This document shows positions 1 to 9,352 of a stretch of DNA of 64,000 nt, one piece after another. Position numbers and translations under genes: made by a program. Position 1 is the stretch's first letter; each line of letters begins with the position of its first letter. The notes beneath the pieces are model-generated. The model did not search any database, was not told where the DNA came from, and saw only the letters and a list, made by a program, of their open reading frames with translations. This DNA comes from Sphingomonas pituitosa NBRC 102491 (GTDB taxonomy: Bacteria > Pseudomonadota > Alphaproteobacteria > Sphingomonadales > Sphingomonadaceae). Where the stretch lies: assembly GCF_001598435.1 (NCBI RefSeq), contig NZ_BCYY01000001.1, positions 62,001 to 126,000 on the forward strand. Reading direction: 5' to 3'.

Positions 1-597
1 TCGGCACACTTCCTGTGGATCGGCGACCGCACGCGTTTCGAGAATTCGGCCCATGTCGAGTTCCTGCGCGGCATCGGCAACCCGATCGGCATGAAGTGCG
101 GGCCCAGCCTCGAGCCCGATGCGCTGCTGCGGCTGCTCGATACGCTCAACCCGGGTCGCATCCCCGGCCGGATGACGCTGATCACCCGCTATGGCCATGA
201 CAAAATCGAGGCGGGGCTGCCCAAGCTGGTCCGCGCGGTGAAGCGCGAGGGGCATCCGGTGGTGTGGAGCTGCGACCCGATGCACGGCAACGTCGTCAAG
301 GCGGCGAACGGCTACAAGACGCGGCCGTTCGACCGTATCCTGGCCGAAGTGCGCGGCTTCTTCGCCGTTCACCGGGCCGAGGGCACCTTCGCCGGCGGCA
401 TTCATGCCGAGATGACCGGGCAGAACGTGACGGAGTGCACCGGCGGCGCGATCGCGATCACCGAGCAGGGGCTGGCCGATCGCTACCACACGCATTGCGA
501 TCCGCGCCTCAACGCGGGTCAGAGCCTGGAACTGGCGTTCCTGCTCGCCGAAATGCTCAACGACGAGATGGCCGAGCGCCGCAAGGCTGCGGCCTGA
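1..597 (+). CDS. aroG: Class II 3-deoxy-7-phosphoheptulonate synthase (DAHP synthase), 5' truncated by window edge
   Basis: The last 198 codons of a class II DAHP synthase, the enzyme that condenses phosphoenolpyruvate with erythrose 4-phosphate in the first step of the shikimate pathway. Frame 1 is open from base 1 ([13 protein letters not shown]...). Visible family hallmarks are the [10 protein letters not shown] stretch, [11 protein letters not shown] and [14 protein letters not shown], which carry substrate and metal ligands in this family. The N-terminal half lies outside the window. The class II (plant/actinobacterial type) enzyme is usual in sphingomonads. The next gene is convergent and begins 35 bases on. 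Confidence 0.95.
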   Translation, partial: SAHFLWIGDRTRFENSAHVEFLRGIGNPIGMKCGPSLEPDALLRLLDTLNPGRIPGRMTLITRYGHDKIEAGLPKLVRAVKREGHPVVWSCDPMHGNVVKAANGYKTRPFDRILAEVRGFFAVHRAEGTFAGGIHAEMTGQNVTECTGGAIAITEQGLADRYHTHCDPRLNAGQSLELAFLLAEMLNDEMAERRKAAA

Positions 598-631
598 TCC
601 CCGGCGGGGCGTTCTCAGCGCGAGGCGTTGC

Positions 632-1147
632 TCAGCGGAGCAGCGCCCCCGCCAGCGCCCACAGGCCATAGCCCAGCGCGAACACCAGCATCCAGGCTAG
701 CACCGCGCTACCGACGATGATCGCCAGGCGGGTGCGGACCGAGAATTTCTCCTCCTGGGCTGGCGCACGCCAGCCCTCGACCACCGGCGGCGTTGCCTGC
801 GGCGTTGGCAACGGCGTCTTGGGAAAAGCGATCGGCGTCGCCACGGGCCCGGAGACGGCGGTGCGCAGGTCGGCGTCGGTTAACGGTGCCACGAATTCGC
901 AGCCATAGATGCCGGCGGTACCCCACACGACCTTTGCCTCGCGCGTGCCGATGCCGGCGATCCCGAGCGCGATCGCGTCGCCCACCTTGAGCTCGGCGCC
1001 CGCGACGACGCGGAAGCCGCCATGCGACAGGTCCTCGATCGTCACGTCGACCGGCGCCCAGTCCGAATCGCGCAGCGTCGCTTCCAGCTCGACGGCGTGC
1101 CGTTCGGCCCAGCGTCCGTCCTGATACAGTCGTGCCGCGATACCCAT
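632..1147 (-). CDS. PilZ-domain protein with C-terminal membrane segment
   Basis: A 171-residue protein. Residues about 10-100 resemble a PilZ domain (RHAVELEATLRD followed by DLSHGGFRV), the c-di-GMP receptor fold. An RxxxR motif is only partly recognisable, so ligand binding is uncertain. A Pro/Thr-rich linker leads to one hydrophobic segment near the C-terminus (LAIIVGSAVLAWMLVFALGY), so the PilZ domain is probably tethered to the inner membrane. I chose the second Met (1147) because GGAG lies 5 bases upstream; the first Met at 1168 lacks a well-spaced ribosome site. A CtrA-like half-site lies upstream. Confidence 0.8.
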   Translation of the reverse strand: MGIAARLYQDGRWAERHAVELEATLRDSDWAPVDVTIEDLSHGGFRVVAGAELKVGDAIALGIAGIGTREAKVVWGTAGIYGCEFVAPLTDADLRTAVSGPVATPIAFPKTPLPTPQATPPVVEGWRAPAQEEKFSVRTRLAIIVGSAVLAWMLVFALGYGLWALAGALLR

Positions 1148-1235
1148 AAGCGCTCCACTGGCGTGCATTGGGCCCCGCTTTGCACTCCCAGGCGTTGCGA
1201 GGGGGTAAACGCGACGGAAATTATCTTAAGATTTG

Positions 1236-1243
1236 ATGGTTAA
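1236..1243 (-). promoter_or_regulatory. CtrA-like half-site TTAACCAT upstream of the PilZ gene
   Basis: On the minus strand the sequence reads TTAACCAT, the form of CtrA half-site common in alphaproteobacteria. It sits in a short AT-rich island about 90 bases upstream of the PilZ start. A second TTAA follows after 10 bases rather than the canonical 7, so this is a half-site at best. Confidence 0.3.
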
Positions 1244-1375
1244 CGAAGCCTTCCAGGGTCGGATGCCACAAATTTCCCGCGCAGCCGCAACGAAGCGACA
1301 CGCGGTTGCAACATGGCGGCGGCAGAGGGACCGGGTCGGCGCGTTTTGTTCCCCCTCGCGTCGACTCTCCCCGAA

Positions 1376-1855
1376 CTAGCGGGGCAGCCGTTTGCGGCTG
1401 CCCCGGCCTTTTTGGAGAGTCGGTCCGGCGTAGAGGTCGACCACCTCCGCCCCCGCGCCCTCCGCTTCGAGCAGCAGCGTGCGGTGGCAATGGCACGGAT
1501 CGCGCTCATAGCAGAGCAGCGCGCTCCGCTTCTCGGCCGCGAGCGCGCGCATCCGGGCTGCCTGCGCCTGCGCCTCCGGCAGACCGAGCTGCACGTCATA
1601 CACCTCCCGAAGCGTCGCTACGTCGCCCTTCTTCGCCGCATCGCGTCCCCGTTTCGGCGTGCCGAGCTGCTTGAGATGGACATAGTCGATCCCGGCATCG
1701 GCCAGACTCGCCGCGAGCGTCGATTTGGAGAAGCCGGGTCGCCGAGATAGCGGAAGCGCCCGCACGTCGATCACGCGCTCGACCCCGGCTCCGGTTAGCG
1801 CGGCGAGGAACTCGGCCATCGTCGTCGCTTCATAGCCAATGGTGAAGATCTTCAT
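1376..1855 (-). CDS. DUF488 family protein
   Basis: A 159-residue DUF488 protein. The start MKIFTIGYE, the early IDVRALPLSRRPGF segment, and LLCYERDPCHCHR with clustered Cys/His near residue 125 are typical. The biochemical role of DUF488 is not established; the Cys/His cluster could bind a metal. The start at 1855 is fixed by AAGGAG 5 bases upstream, which rules out the longer reading frame from 1903. It is divergent from the GbsR-type regulator that follows. Confidence 0.88.
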   Translation of the reverse strand: MKIFTIGYEATTMAEFLAALTGAGVERVIDVRALPLSRRPGFSKSTLAASLADAGIDYVHLKQLGTPKRGRDAAKKGDVATLREVYDVQLGLPEAQAQAARMRALAAEKRSALLCYERDPCHCHRTLLLEAEGAGAEVVDLYAGPTLQKGRGSRKRLPR

Positions 1856-1928
1856 CGCAACTCCTTTTGGCGAAGAATGCATGGCGCGCGCGCTTCGCCG
1901 CAATCGCGCGTCGATCGCACGCGCCGCA

Positions 1929-1972
1929 TTGACGTCGTTCCCGAATCATGTAATTTCTGAAATTACAGAAAT
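1929..1972 (+). promoter_or_regulatory. Promoter and palindromic operator of the GbsR-type regulator
   Basis: TTGACG (1929-1934) and TAATTT (1951-1956) form a plausible -35/-10 pair with 16-base spacing. Two overlapping inverted repeats cover the -10 box: TAATTTC-T-GAAATTA (1951-1965) and ATTTCTG-N6-CAGAAAT (1953-1972). Their position just before a MarR/GbsR-family gene suggests autorepression. This is inferred from layout only. Confidence 0.55.
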
Positions 1973-1984
1973 AGAGGAAGCAGC

Positions 1985-2524
1985 GTGATCAGCGACCACC
2001 CCGATGCCAAAGCCTTCATCCTCCATTGGGGGGAGATGGGCACCCATTGGGGGGTCAACCGCTCGGTCGCGCAGATCCATGCGCTGCTCTATCTCTCCAA
2101 CGCACCGCTGCCTGCCGAAGACATCGCCGAGGCGCTGGGTCTCGCGCGCTCCAACATTTCCACCGCGCTCAAGGAGCTGATGGCGTATGCCATTGTCAGG
2201 CGGGTCCATATCGAAGGCGATCGCCGCGATCATTTCGTCGCCGAGACCGACTTGTGGGAGCTGCTGCTGCGCATCTCCGCCGAGCGCAAGCGCCGCGAGA
2301 TCGACCCGACGCTGGCGCTGCTGGCGGAGCTCTCCGAGCGGCTTGCCACGGATAAAACCGCCCCCGAGCAGCTCCGCGAGCGGATCACGCGGATGCACAC
2401 GTTCATCACCACGCTCGGCGACTGGTATGATCAGATGCGCCAGCTACCCAAGCCCACCCTGGTCACGCTGATGAAGCTGGGCCGCAAGATCGCAACCTTC
2501 CTCCCCGGCAAGCGCGACGGATAA
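1985..2524 (+). CDS. GbsR/MarR-family transcriptional regulator
   Basis: A 179-residue winged-helix regulator of the GbsR branch of MarR. The DNA-binding helix region is seen in ALLYLSNAPLPAEDIAEALGLARSNISTALKEL (residues about 33-65), followed by a helical dimerisation tail. The GTG start at 1985 is preceded by AGAGGAAG. It probably represses its own promoter through the palindrome at 1951-1972 and, because the next gene starts 25 bases on, likely controls that membrane protein too. The inducer is unknown. Confidence 0.85.
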   Translation: MISDHPDAKAFILHWGEMGTHWGVNRSVAQIHALLYLSNAPLPAEDIAEALGLARSNISTALKELMAYAIVRRVHIEGDRRDHFVAETDLWELLLRISAERKRREIDPTLALLAELSERLATDKTAPEQLRERITRMHTFITTLGDWYDQMRQLPKPTLVTLMKLGRKIATFLPGKRDG

Positions 2525-2549
2525 CGCCCGGACGCGCCGAAAGGAGTTC

Positions 2550-3566
2550 ATGATGACCGAACTGTCTCCACGTCGCCTTAGGGCGGCGATCAGGATCGCG
2601 TGCGCGCTCGCCGCGGGCCTAGCCTTCTGCCTCGCCGTCTATCTGCTACTGACCGCAGCCAATCCGAGCGGGCTGATCAGCTTCTCGTTCCTGGTGATCC
2701 TGCCCGCCGCGACGACTGCCTTCGTCCTCGGCCTTGCCGATCCGTTTCGCGAGCGCTCGCGTGCCTTCTATGTCCGCAAGATCCCCGTGGTCATGCTGGC
2801 TGCAGTGGTGTCGACCTCGATCGTGTTCCTGTACGAAGGTATCCTCTGCATCGTCATGCTCGCGCCGATCTGGTTCGGCCTCAGTACGCTCGGCGGGTAT
2901 CTGGCATGGCGCTGCTTCGGCCCGCGCGACGACGATGCGGGACAGGGGTTGCGCTCCACCGCGCTGCTGATCGTGCCGGTGCTGGCAATGCAGGTCGAGC
3001 CCTATGTGCCGCTGCCGGTCGCCGAGGCGGTGGTGCGCCGATCGATCGTGGTGGCGGCGGATCCCGCGGCGATCTGGCCGCTGGCGCGGGGTGTTGGAAT
3101 GGTGGCGCCCGACGAGGGCACCTGGAACCTCTCGCAGGACGTGATCCGCCTGCCCCGCCCGGTCAGCGCCAGGCTGGCCGGCACCGGGCGGGGCGCGATC
3201 CGCTATGTCCGCTGGCAGCAGGGGCTCTCGTTCAAGGAAGTGATCACCGACTGGCAGCCCGGCAGGCGGCTGTGGTGGCGCTTCCGCTTCGACAAGGACG
3301 AGATGGACGGCTGGAAGCTGCAGGACCGCCACCTGATGCCCGACAGTGCCTATTATCGAATTACGGACGGCGGATACACGCTGGAGCCGCTGGGGAACGG
3401 CCGCACGCGGCTGACGCTGACGACGCGCTATTGGGTTCGCACACCGGTGAACTGGTATGCAAGGCTCTGGGGTGAGCTGTTCCTTGGCGACGTCTCCGAC
3501 AATGTGCTGGCGGTGATCGCGAAACGGGCGGAGGCCGCAGTCCCGGCGGCGGGGGTTGCGCGATGA
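2550..3566 (+). CDS. Membrane protein with C-terminal SRPBCC-like domain
   Basis: A 338-residue protein. Residues about 10-150 contain four or five hydrophobic segments; residues about 165-330 are soluble and look like a polyketide-cyclase/SRPBCC ligand-binding fold (RRSIVVAADPAAIWPL at the start, then WQPGRRLWWRFRF and GRTRLTLTTRYWV strands). AAGGAG precedes ATGATG, so 2550 or 2553 could be the start. It follows the GbsR-type regulator closely and is probably its target. A role in membrane-lipid or hydrophobic-compound response is possible but not shown. Confidence 0.75.
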   Translation: MMTELSPRRLRAAIRIACALAAGLAFCLAVYLLLTAANPSGLISFSFLVILPAATTAFVLGLADPFRERSRAFYVRKIPVVMLAAVVSTSIVFLYEGILCIVMLAPIWFGLSTLGGYLAWRCFGPRDDDAGQGLRSTALLIVPVLAMQVEPYVPLPVAEAVVRRSIVVAADPAAIWPLARGVGMVAPDEGTWNLSQDVIRLPRPVSARLAGTGRGAIRYVRWQQGLSFKEVITDWQPGRRLWWRFRFDKDEMDGWKLQDRHLMPDSAYYRITDGGYTLEPLGNGRTRLTLTTRYWVRTPVNWYARLWGELFLGDVSDNVLAVIAKRAEAAVPAAGVAR

Positions 3567-3613
3567 GCCGCGGGGACTATGTCCGCCTGCTTCCCCATTG
3601 CAACAGCTAGAGT

Positions 3614-4936
3614 ATGCCCATGCCCGGCCACGACATCCATATCATCGGCGGCGGCCTCGCCGGTTCGGAAGCCGCGTGGCAGCTGGCGCAGGCCGGGCAC
3701 AAGGTCCGCCTGTCGGAGATGCGAGGCTCGGGCGAGATGACCCCCGCGCACCAGAGCGATCGGCTGGCCGAACTCGTCTGCTCGAACAGCTTCCGCTCGG
3801 ACGATGCCGACAGCAACGCGGTCGGGCTGCTCCACCAGGAGATGCGCGCGCTCGGCTCGCTGATCCTGACCCAGGGCGATATCCACAAGGTTCCCGCCGG
3901 CTCGGCGCTGGCGGTGGATCGCGACGGGTTCGCCGACGGCGTGACCGCGGCGCTGGAGCAGCATCCCAACATCACCATCGTCCGCGAGCGCGTCGATGCG
4001 CTGCCGAGCGAGGGCCGCACCATCGTCGCGACAGGCCCCCTCACCGCGCCGATGCTGGCCGAGAGCATTGGTCGGGCGACGGGCAAGGACAGCCTCGCCT
4101 TTTTCGACGCGATCGCGCCGATCGTCCACCGCGAGTCGATCGACATGGACATCGCCTGGTTCCAGAGCCGGTGGAACAAGGGATCGGGCAAGGATTACAT
4201 CAACTGCCCGATGTCGAAGGAACAGTATCTCGAGTTCCACGCCGCGCTGATGGCCGGCGAGAAGACCGAGTTCCGCGAGTGGGAGAACGTCCCATATTTC
4301 GAAGGCTGCATGCCGATCGAGGTGATGGCGGAACGCGGGCTCGATACGCCGCGCTACGGGCCGATGAAGGGCGTCGGGCTCGACGATCCGCGCACCGGCC
4401 GCTGGCCCTATGCGGTGGTGCAGCTGCGCCAGGACAATGCCAGCGGCACGCTGTGGAACATGGTCGGCTTCCAGACCAAGCTCAAATATGCAGAGCAGGT
4501 GCGGCTGTTCCGGACGATCCCGGGGCTGGAGAATGCCGAATTCGCCCGGCTGGGCGGGCTGCACCGCAACACCTTCCTGCGCTCGCCCGAGCTGCTGGAC
4601 GGGACGCTGCGGCTGAAGAGCGCGCCGAACATCCGTTTCGCCGGCCAGATCACCGGCTGCGAAGGTTATGTCGAGAGCGCGGCGATCGGGATGCTCGCCG
4701 GGCGCTTCGCTGCCGCCGAGATCGCGGGCACCGAACTGCCGGCACCGCCGCGCGAGACGGCGCTGGGCGCACTCCTTTCGCACATCACCGGCGAGGCGGA
4801 GATCGAGACCTATCAGCCGATGAACGTCAATTTCGGCTTGTTCCCGCCGATCGAGGGCCGCACCAAGAAGGCCGATCGCAAGCGGATGTACACCGATCGC
4901 GCCCGGGCCGCGCTGAAGGATTGGCTGGCGGCGTAG
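3614..4936 (+). CDS. trmFO: Methylenetetrahydrofolate-tRNA-(uracil-54-C5)-methyltransferase TrmFO
   Basis: A 440-residue FAD- and folate-dependent enzyme that makes ribothymidine at position 54 in the T-loop of tRNA. The N-terminal FAD-binding motif [17 protein letters not shown] is intact. Family signatures such as [20 protein letters not shown] and the long [11 protein letters not shown] and [15 protein letters not shown] blocks are present, and the length is normal. TrmFO replaces the SAM-dependent TrmA in alphaproteobacteria and Gram-positives. A repeat element follows the stop. Confidence 0.95.
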   Translation: MPMPGHDIHIIGGGLAGSEAAWQLAQAGHKVRLSEMRGSGEMTPAHQSDRLAELVCSNSFRSDDADSNAVGLLHQEMRALGSLILTQGDIHKVPAGSALAVDRDGFADGVTAALEQHPNITIVRERVDALPSEGRTIVATGPLTAPMLAESIGRATGKDSLAFFDAIAPIVHRESIDMDIAWFQSRWNKGSGKDYINCPMSKEQYLEFHAALMAGEKTEFREWENVPYFEGCMPIEVMAERGLDTPRYGPMKGVGLDDPRTGRWPYAVVQLRQDNASGTLWNMVGFQTKLKYAEQVRLFRTIPGLENAEFARLGGLHRNTFLRSPELLDGTLRLKSAPNIRFAGQITGCEGYVESAAIGMLAGRFAAAEIAGTELPAPPRETALGALLSHITGEAEIETYQPMNVNFGLFPPIEGRTKKADRKRMYTDRARAALKDWLAA

Positions 4937-4956
4937 CGGTCCGCCACTTCCTCCTC

Positions 4957-5053
4957 CCGTCATCCCGACGAAAGTCGGGATCCAGGCGCCTCGAGGCTCC
5001 AGATCGAGCCGAGACCGCCAGGGCATGGATCCCGGCTTCCGCCGGGATGACGG
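4957..5053 (+). repeat. Paired inverted REP-like element, copy 1
   Basis: Two hairpins in opposite orientation between trmFO and ppx. The first is ATCCCGAC-GAAA-GTCGGGAT (4962-4981) and the second ATCCCGGC-TTCC-GCCGGGAT (5029-5048). Each is flanked outward by CCGTC/GACGG. The same architecture recurs at 40794-40891, with nearly the same 47-48 base spacing between hairpins. Confidence 0.85.
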
Positions 5054-5068
5054 CTTAGAGCGTGGTCC

Positions 5069-6565
5069 TCACGTCTCCAGCACCGGCTCCTTTGCCATCG
5101 CCACCGCCAGCGCGCGGTGGCGCTTCTCCACCGCCTCGCCGTACAGCGGCTCGTCGCCGTCGGCGAGGCTGAGTACCAGCGACGGGCCCTCCAGCCGCAG
5201 CCGCGAACGCTTGAGCGGGCGCGCGACGCCGCCGCTCAGCCGCTGGCCGAGCCGCATCGCCAGGCCCCAGCGCTTGGCCTCGGCCAGCGCTTCGGGCGAA
5301 GCGAGGCGTTCGAGCGGCGCCGGGCTGTCGGTCGCGCCGCCCAGCGAGGTGTAGAGCGCCTGCGCCACGATCGCCCGACCGACGGCGTCGATGCCGACCC
5401 AGTTGCCGTGCAGCCCGATCTCCATGCCGCGTTCGGCGCGGAACTCGGGGTTCGCACGCCAGCCCACATCCGCCAGCAGGCACGCGGCATGGCGCAGCCG
5501 CGCCCAGTCCGGTCCGTCGCGGAACAGCGGCGCCAGCCAGGCATCGAGCAGATCGCCATGTTCGGGGAAGCGACCCGAGCGCTGGCCCTCCTCGCGTGCG
5601 GCGACGATCAGCGGGTCCTGCAACCGCTCTTCGGTCGACAGGCGCTGGAACAACAGGCCCTCGCGCAGCCCATAGGCCGAGACGATCGTCCCGCTGCTGC
5701 CGAGCTGCTTCGTCACCGCCACCAGCAATGCAGCGGCATCGGCCAGCGAGGGGATGCGCGCGCTCGACAGGTCGGGCACGGTCTTGAGATCGGCCTTGGT
5801 CGCGCCTTCGACGCGGCGGCCTAGTTCCTCCACCCGGTCGATCGCCAGCGGGTAGTGGTGAACGATCGGCAGCGGATAGTTGGTGAGGTGCATGTCGAGC
5901 TTGGCGAGCGAGCGCCAGGAACCGCCGACCATGTAGAAGGGCAAGCCCTTCCCCCGCCCCTTCCAGCCTGCCGTCTCGATCATGCGGGTGACGTCGCGCT
6001 CCAGCACGCCCTTGCCCCGCGCCCGGATCGCGCCGAGGCGGAGCACGCCGAGCGGGAAGGAGACGCGGTCGGTAACGGTGCCGGCGACGACACGCACCAG
6101 CTCGAGGCTGCCCCCGCCAAGGTCGCCGACCACGCCGTCGGCTTCCGGAATGCCCGAGAGGACGCCGAAGCCGGCGGCGGTCGCCTCCTCCACACCCGAC
6201 AGCAGCTCGACCTCCAGCCCGCAGGCCTCCGCCATCGCCATCAGTTCGCCGCCGTTCGACGCGTCGCGCACCGCGGCGGTGGCGACGGTGCGGAGCTCGC
6301 TGACCTGCATCTCGCGGGCGAGCAGCGCAAAGCGGCCCAGCGCCGCCCGCGCGCTGGCGAGCCCGCCGGCATGGATCGCGCCGGTTTCGGCCAGCCCCTT
6401 GCCCAGCCCCGCCATCACCTTCTCGTTGAACAGGATCGCGGGCAGCCGCGCCGGGCCTTCGTAGACGACGAGGCGGATCGAATTGGAACCGATATCGATG
6501 ATCGCCGTGCGCGGCCGTGCGCCGTCCGACTCGGCGCGCGGCTTGCGGAAAAAGGCTGTCGCCAC
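5069..6565 (-). CDS. ppx: Ppx/GppA-family exopolyphosphatase
   Basis: A 498-residue member of the ASKHA phosphatase fold that removes phosphate from the ends of polyphosphate or converts pppGpp. Sugar-kinase-like motifs are visible: AIIDIGSNSIRLVVYEG near residue 20 and DLGGGSLELV near 150. The C-terminal half resembles the HD-like helical region of Ppx. It lies 4 bases after ppk1 on the same strand, so synthesis and breakdown of polyphosphate are co-transcribed. Ppx versus GppA cannot be resolved from sequence alone; the neighbour favours Ppx. Confidence 0.92.
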   Translation of the reverse strand: MATAFFRKPRAESDGARPRTAIIDIGSNSIRLVVYEGPARLPAILFNEKVMAGLGKGLAETGAIHAGGLASARAALGRFALLAREMQVSELRTVATAAVRDASNGGELMAMAEACGLEVELLSGVEEATAAGFGVLSGIPEADGVVGDLGGGSLELVRVVAGTVTDRVSFPLGVLRLGAIRARGKGVLERDVTRMIETAGWKGRGKGLPFYMVGGSWRSLAKLDMHLTNYPLPIVHHYPLAIDRVEELGRRVEGATKADLKTVPDLSSARIPSLADAAALLVAVTKQLGSSGTIVSAYGLREGLLFQRLSTEERLQDPLIVAAREEGQRSGRFPEHGDLLDAWLAPLFRDGPDWARLRHAACLLADVGWRANPEFRAERGMEIGLHGNWVGIDAVGRAIVAQALYTSLGGATDSPAPLERLASPEALAEAKRWGLAMRLGQRLSGGVARPLKRSRLRLEGPSLVLSLADGDEPLYGEAVEKRHRALAVAMAKEPVLET

Positions 6566-6569
6566 CCGC

Positions 6570-8741
6570 TCAGCCGCCCTTCGCGGCGGCGAGGCGGCGC
6601 TTGCGCGGCGACAGCTTCGGCACCGGCTTGCGCGCGTCCACCGCGGCGCCGCGGCCGGAGAGCGAAGGATTGGTCATGAAATAACGATGCAGGTTGAATT
6701 CCCCTTCGTCGCTCGGGACGATCCGGTCGTAATGGCCGTCGGGCGCGAGCAGCCAGCTCTGTTCGTTGTCGAGCAGGTTGGCGACCATCACCTGGTCGAG
6801 CACCTGATCGTGCACGGTCTTGTTGAGCAGCGGCAACATGAACTCGACGCGGCGATCGAAGTTGCGCTGCATCCAGTCGGCCGAGGAGATATAGAGCTTG
6901 GCATCGTCGTTGGGCAGCGCCTTGCCGTTGCCGAACGCCCAGATGCGGCTGTGCTCCAGAAAGCGGCCGACGATTGATTTCACCCGGATGTTCTCGCTCA
7001 CCCCCGCCACGCCGGGACGCAGGCAGCAAATGCCGCGCACGATCAGCTCGATCTGCACGCCGGCGGTGCTCGCCTGGTAGAGCTTCTCGATGATCGCGGG
7101 ATCGACCAGCGAGTTCATCTTCGCCCAGATCGTGCCGGGGCGTCCGGCGCGGACATGCTCGATCTCTTCCTCGATCAGCGCGGTCAGCCGGCGGCGCAGG
7201 TCGCGCGGCGAAATGCCGAGCAGCTCGAGATGCTGCGGTTCGACATAGCCCGTGACATAATTGAAGATCTGCGCCGCATCGCGCCCCATCCGCGGATCCG
7301 CGGTGAAGAAGCTGAGATCGGTATAGATGCGCGCGGTGATCGGGTGGTAGTTTCCGGTGCCGAAATGGCAGTAGGTGCGATAGCGGTCGCCCTCGCGCCG
7401 CACGACCATCGAAACCTTGGCGTGGGTCTTCCAGTCGATGAAGCCGTAGACCACCTGCACGCCCGCACGCTCCAGCGCGGTTGCCCAGTAGAGGTTCTGC
7501 TCCTCGTCGAACCGCGCCTTGAGCTCGACCACCGCCGTCACCGATTTGCCCGCCTCGGCGGCCGCGATCAGCGCGTTGATGACCGCGGGCTGCTTGCCGG
7601 CACGGTAGAGCGTCTGCTTGATGGCGACCACGTCCGGGTCCGCCGCCGCCTGCTGGAGGAAGCTGAGCACCACGTCGAACGTCTCGTACGGGTGGTGGAC
7701 GATGATGTCCTTGGCGCGGATCGCCGCGAAGCAATCGCCGCCATACTCGCGGATCCGCTCGGGGAAGCGCGCCGAGAAGGGCGTGAACTTGAGGTCCGGC
7801 CGGTCCTCGTCGACCAGCATCGAAAGGTCGCCGACGCCGAGGAAGCCGCCGGTCTCGGTGAGCAGCGCGTCGCTGCCGCCCAGTTCCTCCTTGAGCACCG
7901 CTTCGAGATCGGGGGCGATGCCCTCCTCCATCTCCAGGCGGATGACCCGGCCGCGACGGCGCCGCTTGATCGCCGAGCGGAAGGTGAGGACGAGATCCTC
8001 GGCCTCTTCCTCGATTTCGATGTCGCTGTCGCGCAGCACGCGGAAGGTGGCAGCGCTGATCATTTCATAGCCTGGGAAGAGCAGACCGTGGAAATGCTTG
8101 ATCAGCGTTTCGATCGCCACATAGCGCGCGGGGCTCCCGGGCAGGCGCGCGAAACGCTTCAACGTCGTCGGCAGCATCACCAGTTCCTGGATCGGCTCGC
8201 GATCCGAGGTGCGGACGAGGTTGAAGATCACGCTCGATCCCTGATTCGGGATGAACGGGAACGGATGCGCGGGGTCGAGCGCCTGGGGCGTGAGGATCGG
8301 GAATATCTGCTCGCGGAAATGGTTGGCGAGCCATTCCTCGGTTTCGCCGGTGATCGCATCGGCTTCCAGCACGAAGATATTGGCGAGCGCGAGCTGGGCG
8401 CGAATGTCCACCCATACCGCCTGCTGCTCGTCCGCCAGCGTCGCGGCCTCGGCCGAGATCGCTTCCAGTTGCTGGGCGGGGGTAAGGCCGTCGGCCGAGC
8501 GCGTGTCGATGTTCTGGAGCTGCTGGCCCATCAGGCCCGCCACGCGGACCATGAAGAATTCGTCGAAATTGCTGCCCGAGATCGAGAGGAAGCGCAGCCG
8601 CTCCAGCAGCGGATGCGCGGGGTTGCAGGCCTCCTCCATCACGCGGCGGTTGAAGGCCAGCCAGGAGAGCTCGCGGTTGAAGTAGCGCGCTTCGGTGGGA
8701 TCGGCGGGGGCGATGGTCGCAGGTGCGGCGGATTCGGTCAT
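6570..8741 (-). CDS. ppk1: Polyphosphate kinase 1
   Basis: A 723-residue enzyme that polymerises the gamma-phosphate of ATP into inorganic polyphosphate. The N-terminal block RYFNRELSWLAFNRRV, the SNFDEFFMVRVAGL region and the two PLD-like catalytic domains are present, including the KTHAK segment corresponding to the phosphohistidine site and SSADWMQRNFDRRVEF. The length is usual for PPK1. Its ATG overlaps the hda stop as ATGA (8738-8741), implying translational coupling, and ppx follows at once. Confidence 0.97.
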   Translation of the reverse strand: MTESAAPATIAPADPTEARYFNRELSWLAFNRRVMEEACNPAHPLLERLRFLSISGSNFDEFFMVRVAGLMGQQLQNIDTRSADGLTPAQQLEAISAEAATLADEQQAVWVDIRAQLALANIFVLEADAITGETEEWLANHFREQIFPILTPQALDPAHPFPFIPNQGSSVIFNLVRTSDREPIQELVMLPTTLKRFARLPGSPARYVAIETLIKHFHGLLFPGYEMISAATFRVLRDSDIEIEEEAEDLVLTFRSAIKRRRRGRVIRLEMEEGIAPDLEAVLKEELGGSDALLTETGGFLGVGDLSMLVDEDRPDLKFTPFSARFPERIREYGGDCFAAIRAKDIIVHHPYETFDVVLSFLQQAAADPDVVAIKQTLYRAGKQPAVINALIAAAEAGKSVTAVVELKARFDEEQNLYWATALERAGVQVVYGFIDWKTHAKVSMVVRREGDRYRTYCHFGTGNYHPITARIYTDLSFFTADPRMGRDAAQIFNYVTGYVEPQHLELLGISPRDLRRRLTALIEEEIEHVRAGRPGTIWAKMNSLVDPAIIEKLYQASTAGVQIELIVRGICCLRPGVAGVSENIRVKSIVGRFLEHSRIWAFGNGKALPNDDAKLYISSADWMQRNFDRRVEFMLPLLNKTVHDQVLDQVMVANLLDNEQSWLLAPDGHYDRIVPSDEGEFNLHRYFMTNPSLSGRGAAVDARKPVPKLSPRKRRLAAAKGG

Positions 8742-9352
8742 TCGCTCTCGCTATCGTCGGAATGCGTCAAAAGGCTTGCAGCCTGAAGTGTAGACTTCGC
8801 CACCGGGATCGACAAACGACCGTCGGTCTCCGTCTCCAGCACGTCGGCAACGCGCAGGATCGCGACATGGCTGCGCTCGATCCGTTTGGCGATCCAGGCG
8901 ATCACCGCCGGTGTCGCGTGGAGCAGGTGCCGGGTGAAGGCGCGTTCGAGCAGCAGCGGGATCAGCGCATCGTCGGGCGGGCCGATCTCGAGCAGCGGCG
9001 AGGCGGCGAGGCGAGAACGCAGATCGGGCAGCGTCACCTCCCACAGCGGCGGCGCGGCATCGGCGACGATCAGCAGCGGGCGACGCTCGCCCTGGGCGCG
9101 GTTCCAGGCGTGGAAGATGCCTTCCTCGTCCGCCCGCTCGGCATCGTCGATGATCGTCGCGCCGTTCTTGGCGGCGAAGATGCGCGCGAGCAGGCTGCGG
9201 CCGGACTTGCGCGGGCCGACCAGCAGCGCGGCCATCACCGGCCAGGTGGCCCAATGTTCGAGCTGATGGACGGCGCGGGCGTTCGAGTCGCTGACCAGGA
9301 AGTCCGTCTCGCTCGCTTCGGGCAGGCCCAGCGGCAGGCGGAGCTGGCTCAT
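8738..9352 (-). CDS. hdaA: Hda-type DnaA-related protein
   Basis: A 204-residue AAA+ protein resembling the Hda/HdaA regulator that promotes DnaA-ATP hydrolysis after replication initiation. It opens with the clamp-binding type motif QLRLPLGLP and carries a Walker-A-like segment (LLVGPRKSGRSLLARIFA), a Walker-B-like stretch (ATIIDDAE) and a DnaA-like domain IIIb. The Walker A differs from the classical GxxGxGKT, as in other alphaproteobacterial Hda proteins. It overlaps both neighbours by 4 bases, so it sits inside a coupled DUF2066-hda-ppk1-ppx operon. Confidence 0.88.
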   Translation of the reverse strand: MSQLRLPLGLPEASETDFLVSDSNARAVHQLEHWATWPVMAALLVGPRKSGRSLLARIFAAKNGATIIDDAERADEEGIFHAWNRAQGERRPLLIVADAAPPLWEVTLPDLRSRLAASPLLEIGPPDDALIPLLLERAFTRHLLHATPAVIAWIAKRIERSHVAILRVADVLETETDGRLSIPVAKSTLQAASLLTHSDDSESE

